64,000 bases of DNA, taken from G963667975 sp963677395 (GTDB lineage Bacteria > Bacteroidota > Bacteroidia > Bacteroidales > G963667975). Shown one piece after another: positions 52,630 through 62,700 of the stretch (positions are counted from its first letter, which is position 1; each line of letters opens with the position of its first letter). The stretch spans positions 496,001 through 560,000 of the forward strand of contig OY781965.2 of the NCBI GenBank assembly GCA_963677395.2. The letters run 5' to 3'. A program made the translations under genes and the position numbers. A model generated the notes under the pieces. The model worked only from the letters and a program-made list of their open reading frames with translations, was not told where the DNA came from and searched no databases.

Positions 52630-53907
52630 TTAATCATATTTACGTTTTACAAACCAGATGTCATAAGCAGAGAAGCCAACAGTGAACCTGATAAAGTTTT
52701 CTTCAATAAGATTGTTGTCGGTTGTTCCTCTTTTTCCGAACTCTACCCCGAGATTAACTGTCGATTTCGACTTTCTCAGTGGTAATCCAAGTCCAAAACT
52801 TATGCCAAACTCATTTAACTGGTTGTTTTTGATTTGAAGATATGTTGTACTATACCGGAAGCCAGTACGATACGTAACCCTTCCGAAATAATTTTTGGAG
52901 AATGGATTTGGTTTAATTTCCCCTCCTACTGCAATATTCCAGCTATCTTTTAATGAATCTTTGATGCCAAATGATTCATAATCACTCCATGATTTGTAAT
53001 TGAAATCAGCACCAATTAGCCAGTGTTGATTCCGTTCAATTACAAAACCTACACCAAATCCGGCAGGAAGTTTAATAGTTCCCTTCTCATCTTGAACACT
53101 TTCGATTGTATCAATTGGATAAACCAATCCGCTGGTTGATTCATAGAAGGAGTATGCTAACTGATCGCGATGTGCGTTTAAAGACATTGGTAATTGTCCG
53201 GTCGCACCTAATATTAAGGTATAATCATTGTTGATGTGCGTTTTATACTGCATCCCTACATTAAAGGTAAGGCTTTTAACGGTGATGGTATTGGTTACCC
53301 GGGTATTAAACAATGTTGATGTGTCAGGGAAATATACGCTTTTGAAGCGTTCAATAGATCCAAATAATAAATTGGTATTAAACCCAACAGCAAGTTTTTT
53401 TCCGATTTTAAATGCGTTTCCAATATAAAGTTGATTAAGTCCGCCTTTCCCTTCATATTGATAATTAACATTTCCGATAAAAGGCTCTGTTTGTTTGTCA
53501 ATAATTTTATAACCAACGCTGGAGTAGGGGATTAGGCCAAAGCTTCCTTTCCACCAATTTTTAATCTGAAATCCAAACAACAAATTGGAAAGAGATAGGT
53601 AGTTCGCCTCCTGACTTAGGCTTTGTGTTTTGAGTGTTGAGCTGATTCCCGAAACACCGGTTTCGAAAATGAATGACATTGAATCCAGTCCGATATATGA
53701 AGCCGGGTTGAATGGGTTTATATGCAGATTACTACTGTATGCATTATAAATTCCACCCATGGGCATCATACTGCTGTGCTGATTCATCATCAGGTCGCCA
53801 AATCCGAATCGCGAATAAGGAGAACTTATTCTGTTCTGTGCGTTTAGGGTTCCTAATAAACAGATGATCAGGATGAAAAAAGCGGTTGCTTGTTTAAAAT
53901 AATTCAT
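52630..53907 (-). CDS. Outer-membrane beta-barrel protein
   Basis: A signal peptide (residues 1-24 from MNYFKQATAFF, ending LNAQ) and a long series of amphipathic beta-strands with a terminal aromatic (motif ending WFVKRKYD). It begins NRISSPYSRFGFGDLMM, a conserved opening of Bacteroidota outer-membrane barrel proteins. The start at 53907 overlaps coaX by 14 bp. Longer starts to 53925 are possible. Transport role unknown. Confidence 0.85.
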   Translation of the reverse strand: MNYFKQATAFFILIICLLGTLNAQNRISSPYSRFGFGDLMMNQHSSMMPMGGIYNAYSSNLHINPFNPASYIGLDSMSFIFETGVSGISSTLKTQSLSQEANYLSLSNLLFGFQIKNWWKGSFGLIPYSSVGYKIIDKQTEPFIGNVNYQYEGKGGLNQLYIGNAFKIGKKLAVGFNTNLLFGSIERFKSVYFPDTSTLFNTRVTNTITVKSLTFNVGMQYKTHINNDYTLILGATGQLPMSLNAHRDQLAYSFYESTSGLVYPIDTIESVQDEKGTIKLPAGFGVGFVIERNQHWLIGADFNYKSWSDYESFGIKDSLKDSWNIAVGGEIKPNPFSKNYFGRVTYRTGFRYSTTYLQIKNNQLNEFGISFGLGLPLRKSKSTVNLGVEFGKRGTTDNNLIEENFIRFTVGFSAYDIWFVKRKYD

Positions 53908-54634
53908 TTTTCGCATGAAAGTCAAGTATTGCGTTCAATCCGGCAGTTACGATATTTGGGACTGCAAAGATGCTATAATTTAAGTTTTTATCAAAATAAA
54001 AGGCATCCCCACCGCTTAAAATTACTTTTAAGCCCGGAAATTGTTCATTTATTTGATTTATAAATCCTTCCATTTCCAGTTTTAAACCGTTGATAACTCC
54101 GCAAAGAATAGAGTCCCTGGTATTCGTTCCCAACGCAGGAAAAATTTGTTGTTTTTCAACTAACGGAAGTTTTCCGGTAAAAGTATGTAGCGCCTTTAAT
54201 CGTAGGTCAATTCCCGGAGAAATAGCGCCACCCAAATAGTTTCCGGCTTTGTCAACAAAGTCGTATATAACACATGTTCCAACAGTAATCACCAGAATAT
54301 TTTCATCCGGAAAAATTGAAAATCCTCCAATTGCAGCTGCAACTCTATCAAAACCAAGTGTTTCAGGGGTGTCGTAGATTATTTTCAGCGGAAAGAAGTC
54401 TGTTGTAGCGGGTTTGTAATAATTGGTTTTTGACCGAAGTATATTTTCGATTTCTACAGGAAACTCTTTTACAGATGAAAGAATAGAATGCGATATGTCA
54501 GGATGAATATACAATATTTTTTGAATATCGGTTCCTGATAATGTCTCAAATTTGAACAATTCAGTCAGTAACGAATCCTTATAAATTGCAACTTTTGAAA
54601 CGCTGTTTCCGATGTCGAGAATAATTTTTTTCAT
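53894..54634 (-). CDS. coaX: Type III pantothenate kinase
   Basis: First step of coenzyme A synthesis. N-terminal DIGNSVSKVAIY (ATP-binding P-loop-like), RVAAAIGGFS, VGTCVIYDFVD and GGAISPGIDLRL are the type III signature. Length 246 is normal. First gene of the operon coaX - barrel protein - TPR - lptC. The -7 box is only 7 bp upstream of the ATG. Confidence 0.95.
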   Translation of the reverse strand: MKKIILDIGNSVSKVAIYKDSLLTELFKFETLSGTDIQKILYIHPDISHSILSSVKEFPVEIENILRSKTNYYKPATTDFFPLKIIYDTPETLGFDRVAAAIGGFSIFPDENILVITVGTCVIYDFVDKAGNYLGGAISPGIDLRLKALHTFTGKLPLVEKQQIFPALGTNTRDSILCGVINGLKLEMEGFINQINEQFPGLKVILSGGDAFYFDKNLNYSIFAVPNIVTAGLNAILDFHAKNELF

Positions 54635-54641
54635 CTAACTG

Positions 54642-54672
54642 CAAAATTATACAAAATCCTTATGTGCACAAA
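54642..54672 (-). promoter_or_regulatory. coaX operon promoter
   Basis: On the minus strand TTTG (54669-54672), N19, TAATTTTG (54642-54649): a full match to the phylum consensus. Only 7 bp separate the -7 box from the coaX ATG, so the mRNA is nearly leaderless. Confidence 0.7.
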
Positions 54673-54761
54673 TACAGAATAATAAATAGACACATCTTGT
54701 TTAGATTTATTCTAAATTGCATTGGGGATTGTTTTTTCTTTGGAGATTTAAAAAGTGTTAT

Positions 54762-54769
54762 TACTTTTG
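54762..54769 (+). promoter_or_regulatory. tRNA-Phe -7 box
   Basis: TACTTTTG, 15 bp before the tRNA. Confidence 0.6.
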
Positions 54770-54784
54770 CAGTCCCAAACTGAT

Positions 54785-54857
<73 letters not shown>

Positions 54858-54860
54858 CAA

Positions 54861-54889
54861 AAGGTCACGAATTCGTGACCTTTTTTTAT
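54861..54889 (+). terminator. tRNA-Phe terminator
   Basis: A perfect palindrome AAGGTCACGAATTCGTGACC, then a long T-run; it also borders the stop of the convergent OmpA-like gene. Confidence 0.85.
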
Positions 54890-56127
54890 TTTGTTATGGG
54901 TTTGAAAATTACCCGTTTATATGATTTGAACAGTTTGTCGAACTCGGGATTTCGTTCATTGGTATATTCCAGAATAATTCTGTCAGGAGTAAGAAAATAG
55001 AAATCTTTCATGATTTTGGCTACGATTTCTGCTCTTTTTTTACACAAAGCTGTTGGATTTACTTCTGTCCCATCTGTTTCGGCGTAAGCCATAACCATAA
55101 CCCGCAAAGATGAGTTGTTTTTTAGAATGCCCATTAGCTTATCGATCTTAAGTACTTCATTTTCTCCAATTTCAGCACTATTTGAGTTATAATAAATTGC
55201 TTCAGGAAAAAATCCCATTCTTACCAGGGTATTTTGTTTGGTAATCTCATCAGTACTATCTCTGTTAATTTCAACTTTAGGTTGTAACGCTATAGCATTT
55301 AAAGAGTCTCTGGTTCTTTGATTTACAAATGCTGTATCATCTTCGATAAAAGGTTCGTAGTTGTGAACTTCTTTCACCTCGTAATCAATAATTTTCGATT
55401 TACGTTTGTTTAGTTTAAAACTAGGTCTGTATGCTATTCCTAATCCGAAGAAGCTGTATGCCGAATGATTGTTGTATTTTTCAAATCCATCTAAATCAGG
55501 AATATTGAGCACTTTATACTTAATGTTTAAAATAATATCGAAACGGGAATTAATGTGATATTTAAAACCGCCGCCTGCAATAAAAATACCTTCAAGTTGT
55601 CGCTTGCCGATACCTTTACCGGCATCTCCGAATTCATAGAATATTTTGCCGGATGAAACGGTAATTGTTTGTCCTTTAAAATGGGCAAGCCCAAGTCCTA
55701 CACTAAAAAACAGATCCCATTTTTGGGGCCGATCTTCAAAAAATGCTAAAGGACTTAGGTTAAACGAAACAGATTGTTCCAGATAATCAGCATCAAACGA
55801 ATACTCCCGGGTTATATCAGTGGTATCACGTTTGCTTTTCAAACTCCCCCAATAAGCATCTCCCGAAATGCTTAGCCAAGGAGTGATTCGTTGTTCTAAT
55901 GATATGCCATATGCGGTAGCAGTCCTTTTTGAGAAATCTTTAAAAGGAGATGTCCCGGGATTTATATTCCCATAATATTGAGTAATTCCGTAGTTTATAG
56001 ATATATAAAGAGGATGATTATTCGGTTTTGTCCCACTCTGGGATGGTTGGGAGAATACTTGAGTGCACCCGAAAATAAAAATCAACAGAAGAATAGTTTT
56101 TAACAATGAATATCGTAAGTAATCCAT
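54886..56127 (-). CDS. OmpA-like barrel protein with degenerate C-terminal domain
   Basis: Start at MDYLRYSLLKTILL (56127), giving a normal signal peptide (ending VFSQP), a beta-barrel of about 220 residues, and a C-terminal OmpA-like domain (AYAETDGTEVNPTALCKKRA). The OmpA domain is reduced: the usual GHxD/RA motif is AYAETDG and CKKRAE, so peptidoglycan binding may be weakened. A longer frame to 56160 would start before this signal peptide. Confidence 0.8.
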   Translation of the reverse strand: MDYLRYSLLKTILLLIFIFGCTQVFSQPSQSGTKPNNHPLYISINYGITQYYGNINPGTSPFKDFSKRTATAYGISLEQRITPWLSISGDAYWGSLKSKRDTTDITREYSFDADYLEQSVSFNLSPLAFFEDRPQKWDLFFSVGLGLAHFKGQTITVSSGKIFYEFGDAGKGIGKRQLEGIFIAGGGFKYHINSRFDIILNIKYKVLNIPDLDGFEKYNNHSAYSFFGLGIAYRPSFKLNKRKSKIIDYEVKEVHNYEPFIEDDTAFVNQRTRDSLNAIALQPKVEINRDSTDEITKQNTLVRMGFFPEAIYYNSNSAEIGENEVLKIDKLMGILKNNSSLRVMVMAYAETDGTEVNPTALCKKRAEIVAKIMKDFYFLTPDRIILEYTNERNPEFDKLFKSYKRVIFKPITK

Positions 56128-56293
56128 ATCTTTGTGTTTGAGATAAATGAACCAATGCAAAGCTTGTCAAAGCAAAAAAATAAAAAAAAGTAGTTTATTT
56201 TTTTACTTGCTAATTTGTTTCATTTTGGTACTTTTACATTCCAAAGATAAGTATAATTACAATTAGCAAAGCTAAATCCTAAAACATAACACC

Positions 56294-57637
56294 TTGGAGT
56301 CATTTAAAATATTTGTTGTAGAAGATGACGAGTTGTTTGCCAAAATTTTAAAGCATCACTTGTCTTTAAACTCGGAGTATGAAGTAGAGATTTTTACCAA
56401 GGGGAAAACATGCCTTGAAAATCTTTATAAGAATCCTTCGGTCATTACGCTTGACTACTATCTTCCGGATATTTCCGGAATGGATATGCTCAAGAAGATC
56501 AAGGAGTTTAATCCGGATTTGCCTGTTGTGATTGTTTCTGGTCAGCAAGATATTTCTACTGCAGTTGAGCTTCTCAGAAGAGGAGTTTATGATTATATTC
56601 TAAAAGATGAGGATACCAAAACCCGCTTGTGGAATATTATGAAAAACATTCGGGAACATACTGAGTTGAAGCAAAAAATTTCAGTTCTCGAAGAAGAAAT
56701 CGAAAAGAAGTACGAGTACAGTAATCTGATTAAAGGGAATAGTCCTGAGATTGAACGCATCTTTAAGTTGATAGAAAAGGCCTCCAAAACCACAATTACG
56801 GTCTCAATATCTGGCGAAACAGGAACAGGAAAAGATCTGGTTGCCAAGGCAATTCACTATAATTCACCAAGAAGCAAATTCCCATTTGTAGCCGTGAATG
56901 TTTCGGCAATTCCTAAAGATTTGATCGAAAGTGAAATGTTTGGTCACGAAAAAGGTGCTTTTACCGGAGCGAATGCTCGTCGTATTGGTAAATTTGAAGA
57001 AGCACACAGAGGAACACTCTTCCTGGATGAAATAGGGGATATGGATTTGAATATGCAGGCAAAGTTATTAAGAGCTTTGCAAGAAGAGGAGGTTACCCGA
57101 ATCGGAAGCAATCAAATAGTAAAACTCGATACGCGTTTGATTGTAGCAACGCACAAAAATCTGGCTGAAGAGGTAAAAAAAGGCAACTTTCGTGAAGATT
57201 TATACTATCGTATTTTAGGTTTGCCAATCATTTTGCCTCCATTACGTGAAAGAGGAAACGATGTTTTGATTCTCTCTAAATATTTTCTCGACGAGTTTTG
57301 TAGAAAAAACAACCTGAGAAAATTGAAACTTTCGAAAGATGCTCAGGAGAAATTGAAGAAATATCATTTCCCGGGAAATATTCGTGAGCTTAAGGCATTG
57401 ATAGAGCTTGCTGCTGTAATGACTGATAATGACGAAATAATTGGTGATGATATCACATTTGGATCTACGGGTTCAATGGATAACTTTTTACTTGAAGAAA
57501 CTTCCCTTGAGGAGTATAACCGTAGAATAATCAGGTTTTTTCTTACAAAGTATGATAATAAGGTTCGTTTGGTTGCAAAAAAGCTCGATATTGGGAAAAC
57601 GACCATTTACAGATTAATCAACGACAATAAACTTTAG
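56294..57637 (+). CDS. Sigma-54-dependent response regulator
   Basis: A 447-residue NtrC-type activator. REC domain at 1-125 with acceptor D54 (ITLDYYLP); AAA+ domain with Walker A GETGTGKDLVA, the sigma-54 contact loop GAFTGA, and HRGTLFLDEIGD; C-terminal FIS-type helix-turn-helix. The start is TTG at 56294: an in-frame stop at 56273-56275 and no ATG between. No sensor kinase gene is beside it, so it may be an orphan regulator. Confidence 0.92.
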   Translation: MESFKIFVVEDDELFAKILKHHLSLNSEYEVEIFTKGKTCLENLYKNPSVITLDYYLPDISGMDMLKKIKEFNPDLPVVIVSGQQDISTAVELLRRGVYDYILKDEDTKTRLWNIMKNIREHTELKQKISVLEEEIEKKYEYSNLIKGNSPEIERIFKLIEKASKTTITVSISGETGTGKDLVAKAIHYNSPRSKFPFVAVNVSAIPKDLIESEMFGHEKGAFTGANARRIGKFEEAHRGTLFLDEIGDMDLNMQAKLLRALQEEEVTRIGSNQIVKLDTRLIVATHKNLAEEVKKGNFREDLYYRILGLPIILPPLRERGNDVLILSKYFLDEFCRKNNLRKLKLSKDAQEKLKKYHFPGNIRELKALIELAAVMTDNDEIIGDDITFGSTGSMDNFLLEETSLEEYNRRIIRFFLTKYDNKVRLVAKKLDIGKTTIYRLINDNKL

Positions 57638-57709
57638 CTTTTACCAAAGGTTTGAAATAGGAATGTGAGCAGGATGTGAAATAAATTTGCATCCTGATTA
57701 ACATTTTAT

Positions 57710-57717
57710 TACATTTG
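57710..57717 (+). promoter_or_regulatory. -7 box of the small protein at 57789
   Basis: TACATTTG, 71 bp before the ATG. Confidence 0.5.
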
Positions 57718-57788
57718 CAAAGTCTTGCATTGTAGCAGGATAAAAGGGACATTTACACATTATTAACATTAGACAAGGGGCCAATTGT

Positions 57789-57977
57789 ATGGAAAAGCTG
57801 GCGCGTTTGGAGTATTATGTATTGAAAGATTTGGAATTTAAGGGCTATACACGAATTAAAAGTACGGCAGCTCTGTTTATTTATGAATATGAATCAATTC
57901 TCTACTTTTTTGATAAAACCCCAAAGAATATGAATTCATTGAATATGAATAAACTTCTACATATTAAAGAAAAATAG
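57789..57977 (+). CDS. Small protein related to that at 4119
   Basis: A 62-residue protein that shares with the one at 4119 EYY near the N-terminus, an RI pair, an IY segment and FDKTPK (FDKEPK there). No known domain, signal peptide or clear helix bundle is recognised. It has its own -7 box and lies between the response regulator and acyltransferase genes. Two distant copies in one window suggest a small-protein family. Confidence 0.6.
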   Translation: MEKLARLEYYVLKDLEFKGYTRIKSTAALFIYEYESILYFFDKTPKNMNSLNMNKLLHIKEK

Positions 57978-58039
57978 CATCTTACATATATTCCTTTATT
58001 CCATTCAGCTATATTTTCAGAAATGTCAGTTGCAAAGTT

Positions 58040-58047
58040 TATTTTTG
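58040..58047 (+). promoter_or_regulatory. Acyltransferase gene -7 box
   Basis: TATTTTTG, 15 bp before the ATG at 58063. It excludes the earlier TTG at 58030 as the start. Confidence 0.55.
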
Positions 58048-58062
58048 CAAAAAAAATATCAG

Positions 58063-58623
58063 ATGAGACTGCTTAGTCGATTTTTACTTTGGCTTTGGGG
58101 ATGGAAGATTATTGGAGAGACACCCGTAGAAAAAAAGTACATCATTGTTGTTGCACCGCATACCAGTATGTGGGATTTCGTGATAGGTCGCATTGGGTTT
58201 TATGAAAAAGGAATTAATGTCAATGTGTTAATCAAGAAAGAACTCTTTTGGTTTCCCCTGGGATATATTATCAAAGCATTTGGCGGAATTCCGATTGAAA
58301 GATCACGAAATAACAGCACAGTAGAATATGTATGTAAAATCTTTCGGCAGCGGGATGAGATTGTATTAGGAATTGCTCCAGAAGGTACACGAAAAAAAGT
58401 TACCAATTGGAAAAGAGGATTTTATCATATCGCGATGCGAGCGGATGTTCCGGTTTATCTTGGGTATATTGACTATAAGCTAAAAATAGGAGGAGTTGGT
58501 CCCCGAATGATCCTTACCGGAAATTATCAAGAAGATTTTAAGCAAATAGAGTTATTCTACTCTGATAAATCAGCAAAGTTTCCGGAAAACTTTAACTTAA
58601 CCCCGGAAACACATGCTTTATAA
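58063..58623 (+). CDS. PlsC-like 1-acyl-glycerol-phosphate acyltransferase family
   Basis: A membrane-bound acyltransferase. The N-terminal helix (LLSRFLLWLWGWKIIG) is followed by the HX4D motif HTSMWD and by PEGTRKK (EGTR motif). The ~186-residue length is shorter than classic PlsC (~240) but fits the short family members in Bacteroidota. The start is MRLLSRFL at 58063, just after its -7 box. Substrate not determined; may be a lysophospholipid or lipid-A-related acyltransferase. Confidence 0.82.
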   Translation: MRLLSRFLLWLWGWKIIGETPVEKKYIIVVAPHTSMWDFVIGRIGFYEKGINVNVLIKKELFWFPLGYIIKAFGGIPIERSRNNSTVEYVCKIFRQRDEIVLGIAPEGTRKKVTNWKRGFYHIAMRADVPVYLGYIDYKLKIGGVGPRMILTGNYQEDFKQIELFYSDKSAKFPENFNLTPETHAL

Positions 58624-58642
58624 TTTTTGAAGTCAGTACTTC

Positions 58643-59515
58643 TTAGTAATTTTCATCAAAATCTCCAGGTTTCAGGAAATTAGCCGGAACATTGGCCTCA
58701 ATGGTAATGCGTTCATTCGTCTTTGGATGCAGAAAGGAGATTTGTTTGGCAAATAACCTGATCTGACGATGAAAACGATCATCTGCACCATATTTCCTGT
58801 CGCCAATAATCGGACAGCCAATATCAGAAAGGTGAACACGAATCTGGTTTTTTCTACCTGTAACGAGCTCAATTTCAAATAACGAGCCAAAAGGAAATCT
58901 CTGAATTACTTTATAGCGAGTAATGGCTTCTTTTGCAGTTTCGTCAGGCTTTTGTATTGAATAAACCTTTTGATCCTCCCCATCTTTTAGCCAGGAGTGA
59001 ACTTCGCCAGACTCTTTTTCAGGAAAGCCTTCGCAGAGGGCAATGTATATTTTGGAAACAGATTTCCAATTGTCTTTCAGAACCTGTTGTGTTTTTAGGT
59101 TTTTTGCAAAAATTAGCAACCCACTTACTTCTCTGTCTAAACGATGTACCAGATAAGCACTTGTGTTATAGGCGTTTTTCAGATATTCATCCGCCATTCT
59201 GTACATCGATTTTTTCTTTTCAGTGGTTGTTCCAGAAGTTAAAATACCTGCAGGCTTTACTACAACAATTAAGAAATCATCTTCGTATTTAATGGTAAAG
59301 GGTGCTTTTGGGGCATTGTTCCTAACGCTCTTGTTTAGATTTTGATCAACAACATCTCCGGCCTTAAGCAGATATGAAGCATTGGTCATAACCACACCGT
59401 TAACTCTTATTTTTCCAAATTTTATGGATTGTCTGACTCTTGTTTTGTTGCTGTTTTTGTACTCCAGAAGTAATGCTTCGAGCAATGTGCAACTTTCTTT
59501 AATTGTAATTTTCAT
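58643..59515 (-). CDS. RluA-family pseudouridine synthase
   Basis: Pseudouridine synthase with an N-terminal S4-like domain (RQSIKFGKIRVNGVVM) and catalytic motif HRLDREVSGLLIFAKN, with the catalytic Asp in RLD (usually HRLDxDTSG; here Glu follows). GRKNQIRVHL is the C-terminal motif. Start at MKITIKES (59515). Target RNA is unknown. Length 290 is normal. Confidence 0.92.
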   Translation of the reverse strand: MKITIKESCTLLEALLLEYKNSNKTRVRQSIKFGKIRVNGVVMTNASYLLKAGDVVDQNLNKSVRNNAPKAPFTIKYEDDFLIVVVKPAGILTSGTTTEKKKSMYRMADEYLKNAYNTSAYLVHRLDREVSGLLIFAKNLKTQQVLKDNWKSVSKIYIALCEGFPEKESGEVHSWLKDGEDQKVYSIQKPDETAKEAITRYKVIQRFPFGSLFEIELVTGRKNQIRVHLSDIGCPIIGDRKYGADDRFHRQIRLFAKQISFLHPKTNERITIEANVPANFLKPGDFDENY

Positions 59516-59795
59516 AGTTGAAATAAAGTGCAATGATATAAAAAATTGAGCAGATGCAACCCAAACGATTCTTTCTTGTCTGATTATAACTTCTGTATAA
59601 CATTAAAACAATCAGCAATTACGATGGTTTTAAGTAAACAACAGATGTATTAGAAAAAACAATAAACTTTCCGAAATCAGACAAATGATATAACTACCCG
59701 TTAACCAGCTATTAACATCCTAAATCTAAACATCATAATAACTTTACAAGTTTAAATTGGATTAAACCGAAAAAGCTGTAAAATACACAAGATCA

Positions 59796-62700
59796 ATGAA
59801 ACCCAATTACTCACGTTTTTTTATTCTGGGCATATTATTAATGTGTTCAGGAATTTTGTTTGGTCAAAAGCTAAACTCCGGAAACAATGCTTTAAAGATT
59901 GAAGACTCAGGTTTTTCTGGCTTTGAAGTGAAAATTCAAACCGAAAATTATTCCGTGGCACCGCTAACTACGGTGAATGGAAATTTTATACAGCTGACCG
60001 CAAGCGATTTAACTCCATGGAGTGAAACGGGAACTCCAAATTTGCCAGTATATCGAAAAATTTTCCAAGTACCTGAAGGCGCAGAAATTGTGTTAGAAAT
60101 AAACTCTGTTCAGGAATCAAAAATCTCATTATCAAAGCAGGGATGGAATTCAAAAATTATTCCGGTACAATTATCCGCTTCCAAAAGTGGAAAAGACAAA
60201 CCTGGTTTTGCCTTAAACAGAAGTCTTTATAATACGGATAAGTTTTACGGGAGAGAACCGGTTTTTGTAGAAAAGCTTGGAAAATACAGAGGCGTTAATT
60301 TGTATAGATTAACAGTTTTCCCATTTACATATAATCCTGTTCAAAATGAATTGATTATACGTAGTAATATAGTTGCAAAAGTTCGTTTTTCAGGTTCGGA
60401 TGTTGCCAAAACAACTGTTGAAAGACAACGATTTGCATCACCTTATGAAGGATTTATTCAGGATGCTCTGTTAAATTCATTTTCGATACCGAAAGATACA
60501 ATGACTCGTTTTCCGGTAAAATACGTGATTGTTGCTGATCCTATGTTTCAGCAGGCATTACAACCCTTTATTCAATGGAAAACCAAAAAAGGATTTAAAG
60601 TTATTGAAGCCTATACGAATAATACTCAGGTAGGAACTACTACTACATCAATTAAGAACTATCTTACAACCCTTTATAATTCAGCAACGCCTGCTGATCC
60701 TGCTCCATCCTTTCTTCTGATTGTAGGAGATGTTGCTCAAATTCCGACCTTTACCGGAACAACAGCAACCTCTCATAAAACAGATTTATTTTATGCGGAA
60801 TATACGAACGACTTTATTCCCGAACTTTATTATGGACGTTTTTCGGCAACGAATATAAATGAACTTAATCCTCAAATTGAGAAAACTCTTGAGTATGAAC
60901 AATACTTAATGGTAGAAAAGAGCTTTCTAAACAGGGCAATTCTAATTGCAGGCGTTGATGGTGCGAATGCACCAACGTATGGAAATGGTCAATTAAATTA
61001 TTTGAATTCAACTTATTACAATAGCGCAAGTGGGTATATCGTTGATTCTTTTCCATATCCGGCAACATCCGGAACAGGAGTCGCTGCTCAAATTATTCAA
61101 AAAGTGAGTGATGGTGTTTCTATTGTTAATTATACCGCGCATGGTTCCGAAACGAGTTGGAGTGATCCTTCTTTTAGTAATACGGATGTTAGCACGCTTC
61201 AAAATCAGGGAAAATATCCTTTAATGATCGGCAATTGCTGTTTGTCAAACTCTTTTGATCAAACATGTTTGGGAGAAACGTTACTCCGCGCAGCAAAAAA
61301 AGGTGCAATAGGTTATATCGGTGCTTCAGATTTATCTTACTGGGACGAAGATTATTATTGGGCAGTGGGTACAACCAGCTCAATAATGGTAAATCCAACC
61401 TACGCAACCAGTGGATTAGGTGCATTTGACCGCCTTTTACATACTCATAATGAACCGTATTCTCAATGGTATGCAGCTCAGGGTCAAATGACTTTTGCAG
61501 GAAATCTGGCAGTAGCAGCATCCGGCTCAACCAGAACTAATTACTATTGGGAAATTTACCAGCTAATGGGAGATCCTTCATTGATGGTTTATCAGAAAAT
61601 ACCACCGACACAAACTGTTAATCATCCTGCAACATTGCCAATCGGAATAAATACAGTTCAGGTTTATGCCGAACCTTATTCATACGTTGCAATTTCAATG
61701 AATGGAGTTTTACATGGAGCAGCTCAGGTAAATGCGAATGGAATTGCGAATGTGAATATTATTCCATTTACTGCCGTAGATACTGCCGATGTTGTAGTAA
61801 CAGCTCAATTCCGTCAACCTTATTTCGGAAGAATGGTTGTAGAATATTCTCAAGGGCCTTATGTTTCGTTAGTTAACAATATATTGGATGATGCAACCGG
61901 AAACAACAATCAGAAGCCTGATCCTGCAGAAACATTAACCATGAGTGTTGAAATCAAAAATTTTGGTATTGGTGCAAGTAATTCGTTACAGGCAGTTTTA
62001 TCAACTGCGGATACAAATATTATGATTACTGATTCAACAGAAACAGTATCAACAATTGCAGGTGGAGCCGCCTTTACAATGAATAATGCGTTTGCATTTT
62101 TTACCAAGAATAATATTCAGGATCAGCACGTTGTTAATATGATGCTGAAACTGAAAGATAACCAGCAGAATAGCTGGAGTTACCCGGTAATTTTGGTTTT
62201 AAACGCTCCAGAGTTAAAAATTACTTTATTGGAAATTTCGGATCCGTTACCTGGAGGAAATAACAATAATCGACTCGATCCGGGTGAGAGTGCGATTTTA
62301 AAAATTGGTGTTCTCAACAATGGTCATTCAATTGCGCAGAGCACTCTGCTGAATTCAACAAGTTCATTATCAACGGTTGTCCTTTCAAATACTTCAGCTA
62401 CAATAGGAACCATGCAGGTTAATGCAACCCAAACAATAGATATTCCTGTTCAGGTTTCTTCTTCGGTCACAATCGGAACTACGGTAAATTTTACATTTAA
62501 TGCTATCGCCGGTTATTATTCAGGTTCAAAGGCTTTTCCAGTCTCGATCGGATTGATTGTAGAAGATTTTGAAACCGGAAACTTTACAAGATACAATTGG
62601 GACACAACTTCTGCATCTCATCCATGGACATTGGTTCACGATACTATTTATGAAGGGAGCAGTGCTGCAAGATCTGCCACGATAGATGATTCGCAGGAGT

